Both the position numbers and the translations under genes were made by a program. DNA of 64,000 bases from Lachnospiraceae bacterium. Its GTDB lineage: Bacteria; Bacillota; Clostridia; Lachnospirales; Lachnospiraceae. How positions within the stretch are numbered: position 1 is the first letter of the stretch; every line of letters starts with the position of its first letter. Of this stretch, positions 18,541 to 27,387 are shown one piece after another. The stretch lies in contig JAQYAY010000057.1 of assembly GCA_029338735.1 (NCBI GenBank), positions 62,001 through 126,000 of the forward strand, in the 5' to 3' direction. The notes under the pieces are model-generated. The model ran no database searches and had not been told where the DNA came from. It worked only from the letters and a program-made list of their open reading frames with translations.

Positions 18541-19854
18541 TTTCTTTACTTCTTTCTGTTTTTCTTTATTATAGATGTCCAGAGCTGACACCTTCTTTAT
18601 CACTGGTGCCTGGCTCTGCTCTACAGACACAGAATCCTTTTTGTCTTCCGGCTTCTGCGTCTTACTATTTTCTTCCACTTTTCTCTCTGTGTCAAGTCCG
18701 CACAGACGGTCGACCGATTTAAGGATCTCGAGAATCTCTGGTACATAGAAATCCTGTTGAGCCATCATTCTGTCGATCTCTTGGCGATCGCTCTTTACCT
18801 GATCACGTTCCATCTCTATCTGCTCACGGACATGTATACGCTTCTGTACAAGCTCATCATGAACAGCCTTCATATCATCTTCGTGATTCAGGGCAGCTGC
18901 CTGTTTTTCCCATATATGAGGATCGTAGAGCCTCAGAGGTGACAGGAGTTTCATCAGGTATGAGTTCCAGTATGTCAGGTCCTCATCATCTTTTACGAAT
19001 TTATCCCTTCTGTCGTTGAAATCCAGATAGCTGTCATACAGATACTCGAGCTCTGATGCACTGTGCACATGATACTTGTCAGATGTGGCATTGATGGCCT
19101 TTGTCACATTGGCATATTCCATCCTCGCGACATTCAGTGAACTGATTGTCGAATTGAGATCCCTCAGCAGGCCTTTTCTCTTCCTGATTGTAGAAGCCTG
19201 CCACAGGAAAAGAATAATTGCAAGCAGTGCAAAGACAAGCAGGAATACTCCTAGAATTCCCCCTGCCTGTCCTGAGGTATTTCCAGCCGCTATAAGTATT
19301 ACAAAGGTCGCAGCAAAAAGGACCATAAGAAGCACACAGATACGTCTTGCAAAGGTGCTGTGCGATGTAGCATCGTCAAAATCCATTTTGATCTCGCCCT
19401 TATCGGCCTCAAGGACATGCATCTTTGCAGAAGTCTTTTCCTGATAGGCTTCATTCTCCTTCATCCGCCGGATATCAAGCTCTACACTGTCTTCATTTTC
19501 CTGAATGATCTTGTATGATTCATCAGAAATCTGCTTTGGCGCCTCCATAAACGCTTTTCTGCTCTTCTGTGCCCGCTCTATTGATGCCGCAGCCTTCTTT
19601 ACGGCCGCCTTTTCCTTCGGAGCCATCCTGCCGATACGCCTGATATCTTCGAGGTACTTCGTCAGAACCCTTACTTCAGCCTTTTTGCCCTCAATATCCT
19701 TCGTAGCGGCAATTATCTGTTCACAGGAGTCGAGAATATAATGTTCAATTTTCTTCGGATTCTGATAATTATCGATTGAATCTATCTGTCCCAGCAGATC
19801 ATCGAATATCTCATCCTCAGTCTGTTTCTGCTTTCTCTTCTTAAAACCAAACAC
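17077..19854 (-). CDS. gltX: Membrane coiled-coil protein fused in frame to glutamyl-tRNA synthetase
   Basis: One uninterrupted frame of 925 codons. Residues 1-438 are a charged helical protein with two adjacent membrane helices (about 171-190 and 198-220) and coiled coil on both sides, then a Lys/Glu/Ser/Gln linker. From about residue 439 ([19 protein letters not shown]) it is a complete class I glutamyl-tRNA synthetase of about 487 residues with the HIGH-type HVGN, the KMSKS-type KLSKRSG and the usual anticodon-binding domain; it charges tRNA-Glu. The preferred start is the GTG at 19854 with GGAG six bases upstream, overlooking the preceding stop by two bases. An internal ATG at 18540 could give free GluRS. 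The N-terminal half belongs, by position, to the uncharacterised cluster upstream. Confidence 0.85.
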   Translation of the reverse strand: MFGFKKRKQKQTEDEIFDDLLGQIDSIDNYQNPKKIEHYILDSCEQIIAATKDIEGKKAEVRVLTKYLEDIRRIGRMAPKEKAAVKKAAASIERAQKSRKAFMEAPKQISDESYKIIQENEDSVELDIRRMKENEAYQEKTSAKMHVLEADKGEIKMDFDDATSHSTFARRICVLLMVLFAATFVILIAAGNTSGQAGGILGVFLLVFALLAIILFLWQASTIRKRKGLLRDLNSTISSLNVARMEYANVTKAINATSDKYHVHSASELEYLYDSYLDFNDRRDKFVKDDEDLTYWNSYLMKLLSPLRLYDPHIWEKQAAALNHEDDMKAVHDELVQKRIHVREQIEMERDQVKSDRQEIDRMMAQQDFYVPEILEILKSVDRLCGLDTERKVEENSKTQKPEDKKDSVSVEQSQAPVIKKVSALDIYNKEKQKEVKKMKVRTRFAPSPTGRMHVGNLRTALYAFLIAKHAGGDFILRIEDTDQERYVEGAIDIIYKTLKDTGLTYDEGPDKDGGVGPYVQSERVKQGIYMKYAKELIDKGEAYYCFCTQERLESLKQEVVDENGEKKTISIYDKHCLHLSKEEIEANLAAGKPYVIRQNNPRTGTTTFHDEIYGDITVDNSELDDMILIKSDGYPTYNFANVVDDHLMGITHVVRGNEYLSSSPKYNRLYEAFGWEVPKYIHCPLITNEEHQKLSKRSGHSSFEDLVEQGYLTDAIVNFVALLGWSPEDNQEIMNLPELIEKFDYRHINKSPAVFDITKLKWMNGEYIKKMDPLVFAKKAMPYIDEIVKRDCDKDKISALVQSRIEIFPDIKDLVDFFEEVPEYDSTLYVNKKNKCTEENSLALLEEVLPVLCGQDDFSNDALFATLKAFATEKGYKVGFVMWPLRTALSGKASTPGGATQIMEILGKDESIARIKAGIDKLSR

Positions 19855-19855
19855 C

Positions 19856-20638
19856 TTATGCTCCATACTTCCTGATATAGTCACTTCTCAGCTTTTCATA
19901 GATTCCCTTCGATTCTGATGCCTTCTTCTGTGCATCCTTTACATCAGCAGATGTACTGGCTGCCTCAAAGACTTTTCTTGCCATATCAATCTGTTCAGCC
20001 CTGATATGATAATTCTCTATGGCCTCATTTATTGCTTTCTCATCTCCGCATTCCATCAGACAGAAAAGCATCTGTGAAAGGCTCTTTGTAGATGTATTTC
20101 TCTCATATGCCATCCGGTAATAGCCTGCTGCCTCCCTGAACATAAATAAGGATGCATAGGCATAGCCTATATTGTGGCAGATATCACCATAGAAACTTCT
20201 TGAGATATCGGGATCAGAAAGGATCTCTCTGTACGTGAGCAGCGCTTTCCTGAATCTGCCATTACGAAGCAGCTGGTCAGCTCTCTTCTTTTTCTTCTCC
20301 TCTGGAGACAGTCCTGAATATAGCATGACATCCCTTACTGTATCCTTGATCTCCTGAGGTGTCAGGTATCCGCATGATGACAGGAGCGTCTGGATCTGCA
20401 CATGGAATGGCATATCTGAATCCTTAAGAGCTCTGAGCCTGTCTGACAGTGCCGGAAATGACAGTTCTTCATCGATCCATGTCAGAAGCTCATCAGAAAT
20501 GAATTCAGGTCCTATGGTCTCTGTATTATGAAAAATATAGCAGCACAGCTCTTCAAGAGAATATACGTTGAGTGAAGCATTCTCTATATAGAACGGTGTC
20601 GCAGCCATTGGCTGCCTGCAAAGTATGAGTTCACCCAT
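19856..20638 (-). CDS. TPR-like helical protein of unknown function
   Basis: A 260-residue soluble protein. The middle has at least two TPR-like units ([20 protein letters not shown] and the following [20 protein letters not shown]), with predicted helices throughout. No catalytic motif is seen. The start ATG overlaps the stop of the Hsp70-like gene (ATGA), so the two are translationally coupled, and the stop is one base before the GTG of the membrane/GluRS fusion. TPR folds bind other proteins; a scaffold or co-chaperone role for the Hsp70-like neighbour is inference. I do not recognise a named family. Confidence 0.75.
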   Translation of the reverse strand: MGELILCRQPMAATPFYIENASLNVYSLEELCCYIFHNTETIGPEFISDELLTWIDEELSFPALSDRLRALKDSDMPFHVQIQTLLSSCGYLTPQEIKDTVRDVMLYSGLSPEEKKKKRADQLLRNGRFRKALLTYREILSDPDISRSFYGDICHNIGYAYASLFMFREAAGYYRMAYERNTSTKSLSQMLFCLMECGDEKAINEAIENYHIRAEQIDMARKVFEAASTSADVKDAQKKASESKGIYEKLRSDYIRKYGA

Positions 20639-21888
20639 CAGTCAATTCCTATCGTTGTTGTAAAAGTCTTTCCGCTTCCCTTTTCGATCTCACCGAATCC
20701 GAGGTCAAAGATCTGCACGCTGACCTTCGTATCTGAAAGCGGTACAGCCGTGATACGAAGCCTTGTAAGCCGTGATTCTCTCTCTGGCAGATCTGACAGA
20801 GACAGCACACTCTCTACAGCCTTCCTGCTGTCCGGCTTCTGGATATAAAGAGACACTGACGGATCACCATCGAGTATCACTTCGCATTCGCCACGCTCTT
20901 CATACCAGCTCTTCCCGGCATTGATCAGTGTATAGAATTTCATCTGATTGAGATCAGATACCAGAAGCGACACATTGAGCTTGAGCTCATTATCCCCGAT
21001 ATAAAGGAATGGCCATTCAACGGTACCAAGTCTCACAAGCGCCGCATAGCAGGCCCCATTCGTGTACAGATTCTGTCCTGCAAATACCTTGTGTCCAAGC
21101 ATTGCCCTCTGCAGAGACGTATGCATCCAGTCACGTGAAAATCCTGATCCTGTCAGATAAATTGTAGAGACCAGAGAACCTTTCAGCATCTCCTGCAGTG
21201 CATCATCAAATGATGAATCCTTGTCCCTTTCATCCAGAGTGAAATACTTCTCCTCAAGCGATACAACCCTCGGAGTCAGTGTATAATTCACATTGAGCCT
21301 TATAGCATATACTGCCTGTTCATTATTTTCAAAAAGCAGTACATCATGCTTTCTCATCTCTTCCGGCTGGGAGAGACAGTAATAATAAAATGCCTCTTTT
21401 TTCTCAATGACTCCTACCTTTTCAGCAGGAATCCCAAATCTGGCCGCACACCTGTCAAGAAGCCCGACTATATCCTTATTCACCTCCGTCACTGAGAAGC
21501 AGATATAGTCTGTCTCCCTGATGCCTGACAGATTCTGCGCCATGGCAAACAGCCGTCTGATATAAATTGCGAATACTTCTTCTCCTGAAAAGAGTTCAGC
21601 ATCTATTATTATATTTTCATTCTTCAGTGCCTTCTGGTAGAAATCAGGTACATAGGTGACATCACTGTCATCCTTTCTCTCAATGGCTTCATCACCGATG
21701 AACCACTGGCCGATACCGCTTTTCTTGGCAATCGCCATTGGAAAGACATAGTTCTCCTCACCGAAAATCCTTGAGACCGTTGCAGGCCTCTTGTCCTTCG
21801 GATTGATATAGCTTATGAGTGCCCTTTCATCCGAAATATCAATTCCGTATATGGCACCTTCTCTTTGTTTTAATGCTGCATTCTCCAT
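20638..21888 (-). CDS. Divergent Hsp70/actin-like ATPase-fold protein (DUF5716-like)
   Basis: A 416-residue protein. The N-terminus reads AIYGIDISDERALISYI, which resembles the phosphate-1 loop of the Hsp70/actin superfamily (GIDLGTTNS) but lacks the Thr/Ser pattern. TIYLTGSGFSRDW at about residue 245 resembles the adenosine loop (VLVGGSTRIP). The last 90 residues form beta strands, like a shrunken substrate-binding region. The match to DUF5716 is from memory and not checked. Key nucleotide-binding residues are altered, so ATP hydrolysis is uncertain. It starts three bases after the 1149-residue protein ends and overlaps the TPR gene. Confidence 0.75.
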   Translation of the reverse strand: MENAALKQREGAIYGIDISDERALISYINPKDKRPATVSRIFGEENYVFPMAIAKKSGIGQWFIGDEAIERKDDSDVTYVPDFYQKALKNENIIIDAELFSGEEVFAIYIRRLFAMAQNLSGIRETDYICFSVTEVNKDIVGLLDRCAARFGIPAEKVGVIEKKEAFYYYCLSQPEEMRKHDVLLFENNEQAVYAIRLNVNYTLTPRVVSLEEKYFTLDERDKDSSFDDALQEMLKGSLVSTIYLTGSGFSRDWMHTSLQRAMLGHKVFAGQNLYTNGACYAALVRLGTVEWPFLYIGDNELKLNVSLLVSDLNQMKFYTLINAGKSWYEERGECEVILDGDPSVSLYIQKPDSRKAVESVLSLSDLPERESRLTRLRITAVPLSDTKVSVQIFDLGFGEIEKGSGKTFTTTIGID

Positions 21889-21891
21889 TGA

Positions 21892-24800
21892 TCACACCAT
21901 TGAAAAAAGATCTTTTCCTGAGACATCGAGTCTGATATAGTCATTCACATCAGAAGAGAGAGCCTCATTCGAAGCATCCTTCTCTTCGTAAATGGTACCC
22001 AGTCTTCCGAAACGGCTGTCCTTTATTTCATCAAGATAATCCTGATTCGTGACAGACGTCTGGCGCTTTACGTTGCCGCTGCTGTCGGTAATGGTATAGG
22101 ATACCTTCTCTCCACGGAACAGGATAAAAGTATAGACATAGATACCATCATATACTTCAGACATCTCGTCTGTCTTCTCGCCCAATTCATCACCTCTTAC
22201 AGTGATATCAAAGGTATGTCCTGGTTCATCTGCATATTCGACTATCATTTTCTCATACAGACCAGTCTTTACTACAAGTCTCAGATCGAGCTTCTTGTAA
22301 AAAGCGAAATACCTGCCTGCCATCAGATTCTCACACAGAAGCTTAAAAGCAATTGAGAGATCATCATCCGGAAGGGTATGGATTGTCGAATAGTGCTTCA
22401 GAAGCGCAGTCGAGAGAGTCTGATTGATATCCTCACGGTCATACATCTCCCTTATATCTTTAAAGAACTTCTCATCAGTCTCTGATGCTCTGCCTCTTAT
22501 ATACCTGTCGGCATAGCAGGACAGAAATGCATTTATTATGGTCCTGTCTCCGCCTAGGTCTGAATATGTCCTGTACACAGTCCTGACAGAACTCTCGTTG
22601 CCCTCTTCATATATCATCTGGCAGATGATCCTCTCACAGAGAGCCCTGACATCGCATTCTCTGGCATTGGCATATCTGAAAAGAGAGAGCATGTCTTCTG
22701 TCGGACCTGAATAGTATCTGCACAGATAGTCGAGCGTATCCGCATTGGACAGGAGGTTCTTCAGCAGATATGAGAGCATGGCAGTCAGGAAGTCATCCTT
22801 TTCGTTCTCTGTGCACTTCCATGTGAATAGTCGAAGCAGCTGATTATCAGCCACATTGAGTCCGTTCACTTCTCTTACTGCCGAGTATGCCTCACTCATC
22901 ATGTTCTGCGATATCAGATTCCTGATGATAAATGAACTCTCCTCCGGTGGCAGATTTTTAAGAGATCCAGCCTCATATGGCAGAGCACAAACGAGAGCAT
23001 CCTGACTTCTGAGTAGCTCAGGACTGATATCCATGAAGAATCTCTGTGTATATCCGTCATCAGCCTCTTCACTCAGTGCAAATATGATATCTTTTTCCTC
23101 ATCAGTATCCTGATTGTCTGTATCATCTGCAATACCTGGCAGCATCTTTTCCGAATAAAAAGACTCCTTGCCAGACAGTGTACCGCCATTTGTGACCAGT
23201 ACCGGGAAGAATTCCTCTTCATCCACATCTATGACTGCAGAATTGTCTGATAGCATTGCCCTGATCGGAGTTTTTTTCTTCCTCGTGAAGACATACAGCT
23301 CGCCAGTCTCCTGAGTCATGCAGATGATCTTGACAGAATTCTTAAGGCTCTTCAGTGTTGCCAGCAGATTCCTGTCAAAGAATCCTCTGTCATACATATC
23401 CCTGTATATAATTGCAAGGTTGTCGTCAATTTTTCTGCTCTGCAGCTTCTCAATCGCAAAACGTTCTATCTGCTTCAGATATATCTCATATACAGAAGGT
23501 CTCTTCTCCTTGTAGGTGACTACATTTGCATACAGGAACTCTCTTTTGTCGTCAGGCAGATTGTTCTCATATGCGAAATACATCGTGAGCATTCTCGGCA
23601 GGATGTCTGTATTGTCATTGTCCACGCTGTAGATATAGCTTTCAAAAAGACCCGTCAGATTGAGACCTGTCTCAATTCCTCTCTTGTACCATAACAGATA
23701 CTTCTCGCCTATGCATCTGTTACGCAGCAGGTATGCCACGATTGCCTCAAGCAGAGACGGATCCATGAACTTCTGATAAAGTGCATCTGCAAAATCATAG
23801 ACACTCTGTGAGTACGATTTCAGGTCATACAGACATTCGCAGATACTCGAAATCACTGACTTGCTGATTGCATCTCTTCTGAGACCGAATCTGAGAATAG
23901 ACAGTGAAAATGAATCCAGCTGCCCTATCATATATGGAAAAGCATTCAGCATATCGAGAGCTTCAGCGTAAAAGATCGGTGAATTGACACCTCTTATGAT
24001 CCACTGACGCAGATCCTTGAGTCTCTCCAGCGGAGCATCTGTATATCTCTTGCGAAGGAATAGAAGGAACCAGAATATCCTCGAGTCATCAGGATGAGCA
24101 TTGGAGATCTGTTCAATCTCTTCTGTGATCCTGTCAATATACTCCTCATTCGGATCCATAAGCGTGCACAGATACAGAAGAAATGCCCACTCAAATGAAT
24201 TCTTGTCGCTGATCATCTCTTTTAGCATGGAGATGGAGACGATTGCCTGCTTCTTCTCTCCTGCGACTATCTGAGCCATTGTCCTGTAGCAGAGTGCAAA
24301 ACAGTCAGCCTGATTCTCATTCAGGAAATACTCGCATACCTCTTCAGCACCTTTCAGGAAATCGAGAGCATCAGTCTTTCTGAGTCTGAAATCGAGATAT
24401 GAATTCAGGGCTTTGACGATGACCTGCTTCTTCTCAAGGTGCTTGGCATGAACCTGTTCGCCACGGCCATATGTGGAAGCCTGTATAATCTTTGTTACCG
24501 AAAAGCCATTACCGCTGACTGTGAGCTCAGTACGGTTTATTCCTTCATGTAACTTATCTTTTTTAATGAAAAATGGTACTTCAAGAGTCCCGCCATAAAA
24601 GTCGTTGTCATCTGCCTCGGTCATATCGAGCTCTGCAAAGCTGTCCTCAGGAACTGAAAAATGAAGCTTCATATATCCTTCGGTATTGCGGGTCACACGG
24701 AAGCTCTCCCTGACATCATCGCTCACCGAATAAAATGACAGATTCTCAGGGAATATATGAATCCTGATACTATCCTTGAGACCATTCTCAGTCAGGAAAC

Positions 24801-25341
24801 TCTCGAGTGACAGCCTCGTAAATCCCATTGTGGAAGTAAGGGCCCTGTAGCTGAGATATGTATCATAATGGTGTCTTATAAGAAAATTCTTAAAATCCGC
24901 AGATGCAAAAGCAGCCACTGCGTCTGTCTGGTTCTTCTCAGATGCAAAAGCAAATTCCTTCAGATCAGAAATCCTTCTGCTGCCAACAAATACAGGCCGC
25001 TCCTCTACAGTGAATGAATATGGAACAGTATTCTCATACCCGTCTGTCACTATTGTGAAATGACCTTCTGCCTTCTCACCTGGATAGAATCCCCTGGTTT
25101 CTGCAGTATATGAGACTCTGACTTCTGTACCTGAAAAATCTAATGGTTCAACTGTGACATATGGATTGGATGAGTATATGCATCCAGAAAGGCTCTCTCC
25201 GGAGGCTCCACGAATGGTCAGAGTCCCCTCTATATCATTGCCTTCTGTCCCGCTCTCTTCAATTGTCTCTGGTTCAAATGACGGCAACGGAAAAACTCTC
25301 TCGAAATCTCCCTCACTCACCGCGCGTATCTTCTTTTGCAC
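21892..25341 (-). CDS. Large Ig-like/helical-repeat protein of unknown function (DUF5717-like)
   Basis: A 1149-residue protein, first gene of the cluster. Residues about 30-115 and 190-290 look like two beta-sandwich (Ig-like) domains, e.g. NPYVTVEPLDFSGTEVRV and the later PENLSFYSVSDDV region. Residues about 300-1010 are helical repeats rich in Tyr, Leu and Glu, resembling a TPR/HEAT-type solenoid. The last about 110 residues are again beta-rich. No signal peptide or membrane helix is visible, so it is probably cytosolic. It starts with GTG and a poor ribosome site. It resembles what I recall as DUF5717 of Lachnospiraceae; function unknown. Confidence 0.8.
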   Translation of the reverse strand: MQKKIRAVSEGDFERVFPLPSFEPETIEESGTEGNDIEGTLTIRGASGESLSGCIYSSNPYVTVEPLDFSGTEVRVSYTAETRGFYPGEKAEGHFTIVTDGYENTVPYSFTVEERPVFVGSRRISDLKEFAFASEKNQTDAVAAFASADFKNFLIRHHYDTYLSYRALTSTMGFTRLSLESFLTENGLKDSIRIHIFPENLSFYSVSDDVRESFRVTRNTEGYMKLHFSVPEDSFAELDMTEADDNDFYGGTLEVPFFIKKDKLHEGINRTELTVSGNGFSVTKIIQASTYGRGEQVHAKHLEKKQVIVKALNSYLDFRLRKTDALDFLKGAEEVCEYFLNENQADCFALCYRTMAQIVAGEKKQAIVSISMLKEMISDKNSFEWAFLLYLCTLMDPNEEYIDRITEEIEQISNAHPDDSRIFWFLLFLRKRYTDAPLERLKDLRQWIIRGVNSPIFYAEALDMLNAFPYMIGQLDSFSLSILRFGLRRDAISKSVISSICECLYDLKSYSQSVYDFADALYQKFMDPSLLEAIVAYLLRNRCIGEKYLLWYKRGIETGLNLTGLFESYIYSVDNDNTDILPRMLTMYFAYENNLPDDKREFLYANVVTYKEKRPSVYEIYLKQIERFAIEKLQSRKIDDNLAIIYRDMYDRGFFDRNLLATLKSLKNSVKIICMTQETGELYVFTRKKKTPIRAMLSDNSAVIDVDEEEFFPVLVTNGGTLSGKESFYSEKMLPGIADDTDNQDTDEEKDIIFALSEEADDGYTQRFFMDISPELLRSQDALVCALPYEAGSLKNLPPEESSFIIRNLISQNMMSEAYSAVREVNGLNVADNQLLRLFTWKCTENEKDDFLTAMLSYLLKNLLSNADTLDYLCRYYSGPTEDMLSLFRYANARECDVRALCERIICQMIYEEGNESSVRTVYRTYSDLGGDRTIINAFLSCYADRYIRGRASETDEKFFKDIREMYDREDINQTLSTALLKHYSTIHTLPDDDLSIAFKLLCENLMAGRYFAFYKKLDLRLVVKTGLYEKMIVEYADEPGHTFDITVRGDELGEKTDEMSEVYDGIYVYTFILFRGEKVSYTITDSSGNVKRQTSVTNQDYLDEIKDSRFGRLGTIYEEKDASNEALSSDVNDYIRLDVSGKDLFSMV

Positions 25342-25358
25342 CGGAAATAAAGCCTTTC

Positions 25359-25387
25359 TTTACTTTTCTACAAAATATCAATATAAT
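25359..25387 (+). promoter_or_regulatory. Promoter for the CobD/HisC-like aminotransferase
   Basis: Plus-strand TTTACT, 17-base spacer, perfect TATAAT, 43 bases before the TTG start at 25431. It overlaps the divergent promoter head-on, so the two could compete for polymerase. Confidence 0.6.
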
Positions 25388-25414
25388 TATAAATGTTTCA
25401 GGAAATTTATTCAA
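25386..25414 (-). promoter_or_regulatory. Promoter for the DUF5717-like/Hsp70-like/TPR/GluRS gene train
   Basis: Minus-strand TTGAAT, 17-base spacer, TATAAT, 45 bases before the GTG start at 25341. Its -10 shares bases with the opposing promoter on the plus strand (TATAATTATA). Confidence 0.65.
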
Positions 25415-25430
25415 CAATAGGAGTGATATT

Positions 25431-26528
25431 TTGATAAAGCATAAGGATCATTTTCACGGCAGCGACCTTGAGCTGATCGAGAAAATATACGGAATAAAAA
25501 AAGAAGAAATAGTAAGTTTTTCAGCCAATGTCAATCCGCTCGGCATATCTCCGAAGCTCTCAAGCGACCTGGCTGACCACATCCATTGTATCGAGACTTA
25601 TCCTGACCGTGACTACACTGATCTGAAGAAATCAATCGCCAGCTATGCTTCATGTGATGAGAAAAATATTATCGTGGGCAATGGTTCTACCGAGCTCATC
25701 TCTCTTTTCATCCAGGTGACGGCTCCTAAGAAGGCACTTATCCTCGGGCCTACATACTCAGAATATGAGCGTGAGATCACCCTGAACGGCGGCCGCACCT
25801 CATACTATCCTCTCCGTGAGGAAAATGATTTCACCCTGAATGTATCTGACTTCATAGGCCGTCTGACAGATGACCTGGATCTGATCATTCTGTGCAATCC
25901 GAACAATCCGACCTCATCCGTCTTAGACACACATGAAATGCGTCTGATCCTCGATTCATGCAAGGAGCATGATATCTATGTGATGATAGATGAGACCTAT
26001 GTGGAATTCTGTGACAACGAGTCTGACATCACCTCCGTGCCACTGACCTCTGATTACAACAATCTGATAGTCCTTCGCGGCACCTCGAAGTTCTTCGCTG
26101 CTCCAGGCCTCCGTCTCGGATACGCCGTCACAGGAAATGAGGATATCCTGAAGGAAATTAACCAGAAAAAGAACCCATGGATGATCTCATCTCTCGCCGA
26201 GGAGGCCGGAAAGATCATGTTCTCGGATACTGACTATATCAGAGCCACGAAGGATCTCATTTTCTCTGAGAGAAAAAGACTCTATAAAGCATTTAAGGAT
26301 AGCAAAGCTTACAAGCCCTACTATCCTCATGCCAATTTCATGCTTATACAGATACTTGATCCTGATGAGAGCTCTCACACTCTCTTCGACCGTTGCATCC
26401 GCGAGAAGCTTATGATCCGTGACTGCTCGACCTTCCCATTCCTTTCTGACCGCTACATCCGGATCTGCTTCATGAACCCATCCGACAACGACCGTCTCCT
26501 GGGCGTCCTCCTCAGAAAAAAAAGGTGA
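25431..26528 (+). CDS. PLP-dependent class I/II aminotransferase, CobD/HisC-like
   Basis: A 365-residue fold-type I PLP enzyme and the only long plus-strand gene in the left half. It starts with FHGSDLELIEKIYG and has FSANVNPLG, the opening typical of L-threonine-O-3-phosphate decarboxylase (CobD) more than of HisC. VGNGSTELI, the CNPNNPTS substrate loop, MIDETYVEF, and the lysine of RGTSKFFAAPGLRLGY (Schiff base) are intact. AGGAG seven bases upstream of the TTG at 25431 fixes the start; the frame is open further upstream but that part is not aminotransferase-like. No cobalamin or histidine genes are nearby, so the substrate is uncertain. Confidence 0.88.
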   Translation: MIKHKDHFHGSDLELIEKIYGIKKEEIVSFSANVNPLGISPKLSSDLADHIHCIETYPDRDYTDLKKSIASYASCDEKNIIVGNGSTELISLFIQVTAPKKALILGPTYSEYEREITLNGGRTSYYPLREENDFTLNVSDFIGRLTDDLDLIILCNPNNPTSSVLDTHEMRLILDSCKEHDIYVMIDETYVEFCDNESDITSVPLTSDYNNLIVLRGTSKFFAAPGLRLGYAVTGNEDILKEINQKKNPWMISSLAEEAGKIMFSDTDYIRATKDLIFSERKRLYKAFKDSKAYKPYYPHANFMLIQILDPDESSHTLFDRCIREKLMIRDCSTFPFLSDRYIRICFMNPSDNDRLLGVLLRKKR

Positions 26529-26542
26529 CAGGTCCCTTTTTT
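26516..26542. terminator. Bidirectional terminator between the aminotransferase and folT genes
   Basis: A run of A plus GG, a short loop, then CC and a run of T, between two convergent genes whose stop codons lie within or at the edge of the element. It can serve both strands. Only two or three GC pairs support it. Confidence 0.55.
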
Positions 26543-27111
26543 CATCTTTTTGCCAGCTTCCCCGGAACCAGAAATCCGACCTTTGCCTTCTCAAGCGCTA
26601 TCACCACGACAAACAGCATGATGCTGTAAATCGGCCAGGTGATGGCGTTTTTTATAAGTCTTGGAACGAAGAGCACATTGAATGCCTGCCCGTACATGAT
26701 AGTCAGGCAGAAGGTGTTGATGATCAGATTTGTCACAACGGTAAGTACGCCCTGTGCTGAGAGAACTTTTGGAAAAGTAATCTTTGTCCGGTACAGGAAA
26801 ATCCCATAGATAAACGCTCCTGCCATTGCCCCGATCGTAAATCCAGGGAAAAATGCTCCGTCCGGCCTTACGCTATAGTTTATCACGTCTATTGCCACTG
26901 CCGAGACAGCGCCTGTCACCGGTCCGAAGAATACTGATATGAGTGCCTGCGGAATCCATGACAGACCTATATGGATAAACTGTCCGATATTAATAGTGGA
27001 TACCATATTAAGCACTGCTGACAGCGCTATAAGCATTGCTGTCGTGCATAATGCCCTGATATCCTTCAGTTCAGTTGCGGAGTCTCTTAGATTGGTAATA
27101 AATTTTTGCAT
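26542..27111 (-). CDS. folT: Folate ECF transporter substrate-binding (S) component FolT
   Basis: A 189-residue integral membrane protein with about six hydrophobic helices. The features ALSAVLNMVSTINIGQFIHIGLSWIPQ and VFFGPVTGAVSAVAIDVINY are typical of ECF S components of the folate type. It captures folates and docks on a shared EcfA/A'/T energising module, which is not in this window. The strongest evidence for substrate is the tetrahydrofolate riboswitch immediately upstream. AGGAGG lies seven bases before the ATG. Confidence 0.92.
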   Translation of the reverse strand: MQKFITNLRDSATELKDIRALCTTAMLIALSAVLNMVSTINIGQFIHIGLSWIPQALISVFFGPVTGAVSAVAIDVINYSVRPDGAFFPGFTIGAMAGAFIYGIFLYRTKITFPKVLSAQGVLTVVTNLIINTFCLTIMYGQAFNVLFVPRLIKNAITWPIYSIMLFVVVIALEKAKVGFLVPGKLAKR

Positions 27112-27171
27112 AAAAATACCTCCTTTGCAGTTGTTCCTTTAACCACATAGGAGGGAATGGTCTCTTATGCA

Positions 27172-27268
27172 GCAGCGGGATGCGACCATAAAACCGCGGC
27201 CTGAGGCCTTCGTCCCGATGACAACTCCCTGTTCACCGGACACTTAACGCAATACAGTCTACTCTGCG
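27172..27268 (-). promoter_or_regulatory. Tetrahydrofolate (THF) riboswitch controlling folT
   Basis: Read on the minus strand the leader has the THF aptamer elements in order: GAGTAGA at the 5' stem, GCGTTAAGTGT, GGTGAA, GGGAGTTGTCA, ACGAAGG, GCCGCGG, and the closing CGCATCCCGCT. The expression platform appears translational: CCTCCT at 27149-27154 is complementary to the folT Shine-Dalgarno AGGAGG at 27118-27125 and could mask it. High folate would therefore shut off folate uptake. No T-run terminator is seen between aptamer and gene. Confidence 0.92.
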
Positions 27269-27291
27269 TATCAATTATTAAGTTCATATAA

Positions 27292-27319
27292 AGAATAGCA
27301 CTTTTCTGGAATATGTCAA
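27292..27319 (-). promoter_or_regulatory. Promoter of the THF riboswitch/folT transcript
   Basis: Minus-strand TTGACA (perfect), 16-base spacer, TATTCT, ending about 24 bases before the aptamer. The -35 abuts the hairpin at the end of glnN. Confidence 0.65.
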
Positions 27320-27350
27320 GCCCCGAACGTGTCCAACTCACGTCCGGGGC
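27320..27350 (-). terminator. Hairpin at the 3' end of the asnB-glnN unit
   Basis: GCCCCG and CGGGGC with inner ACGTG/CACGT arms form a strong stem with a seven-base loop, 38 bases after the glnN stop. The T-tract is poor because the bases immediately after are the folT promoter -35 TTGACA, so it may act as an RNA-stabilising 3' hairpin as much as a terminator. Confidence 0.55.
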
Positions 27351-27387
27351 ATTATGCAAAATCTTTTTTCTTTTTGCCTGTAAGCTA

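Noticed and set aside
25161..25430. N-terminal extension of the CobD/HisC-like gene
   Set aside because: It would overlap the divergent gene and both promoters; the AGGAG-TTG start at 25431 fits the family.
26187..26594. Minus-strand open frame across the end of the aminotransferase gene
   Set aside because: Antisense to conserved coding sequence and crossing a terminator; no family similarity seen.
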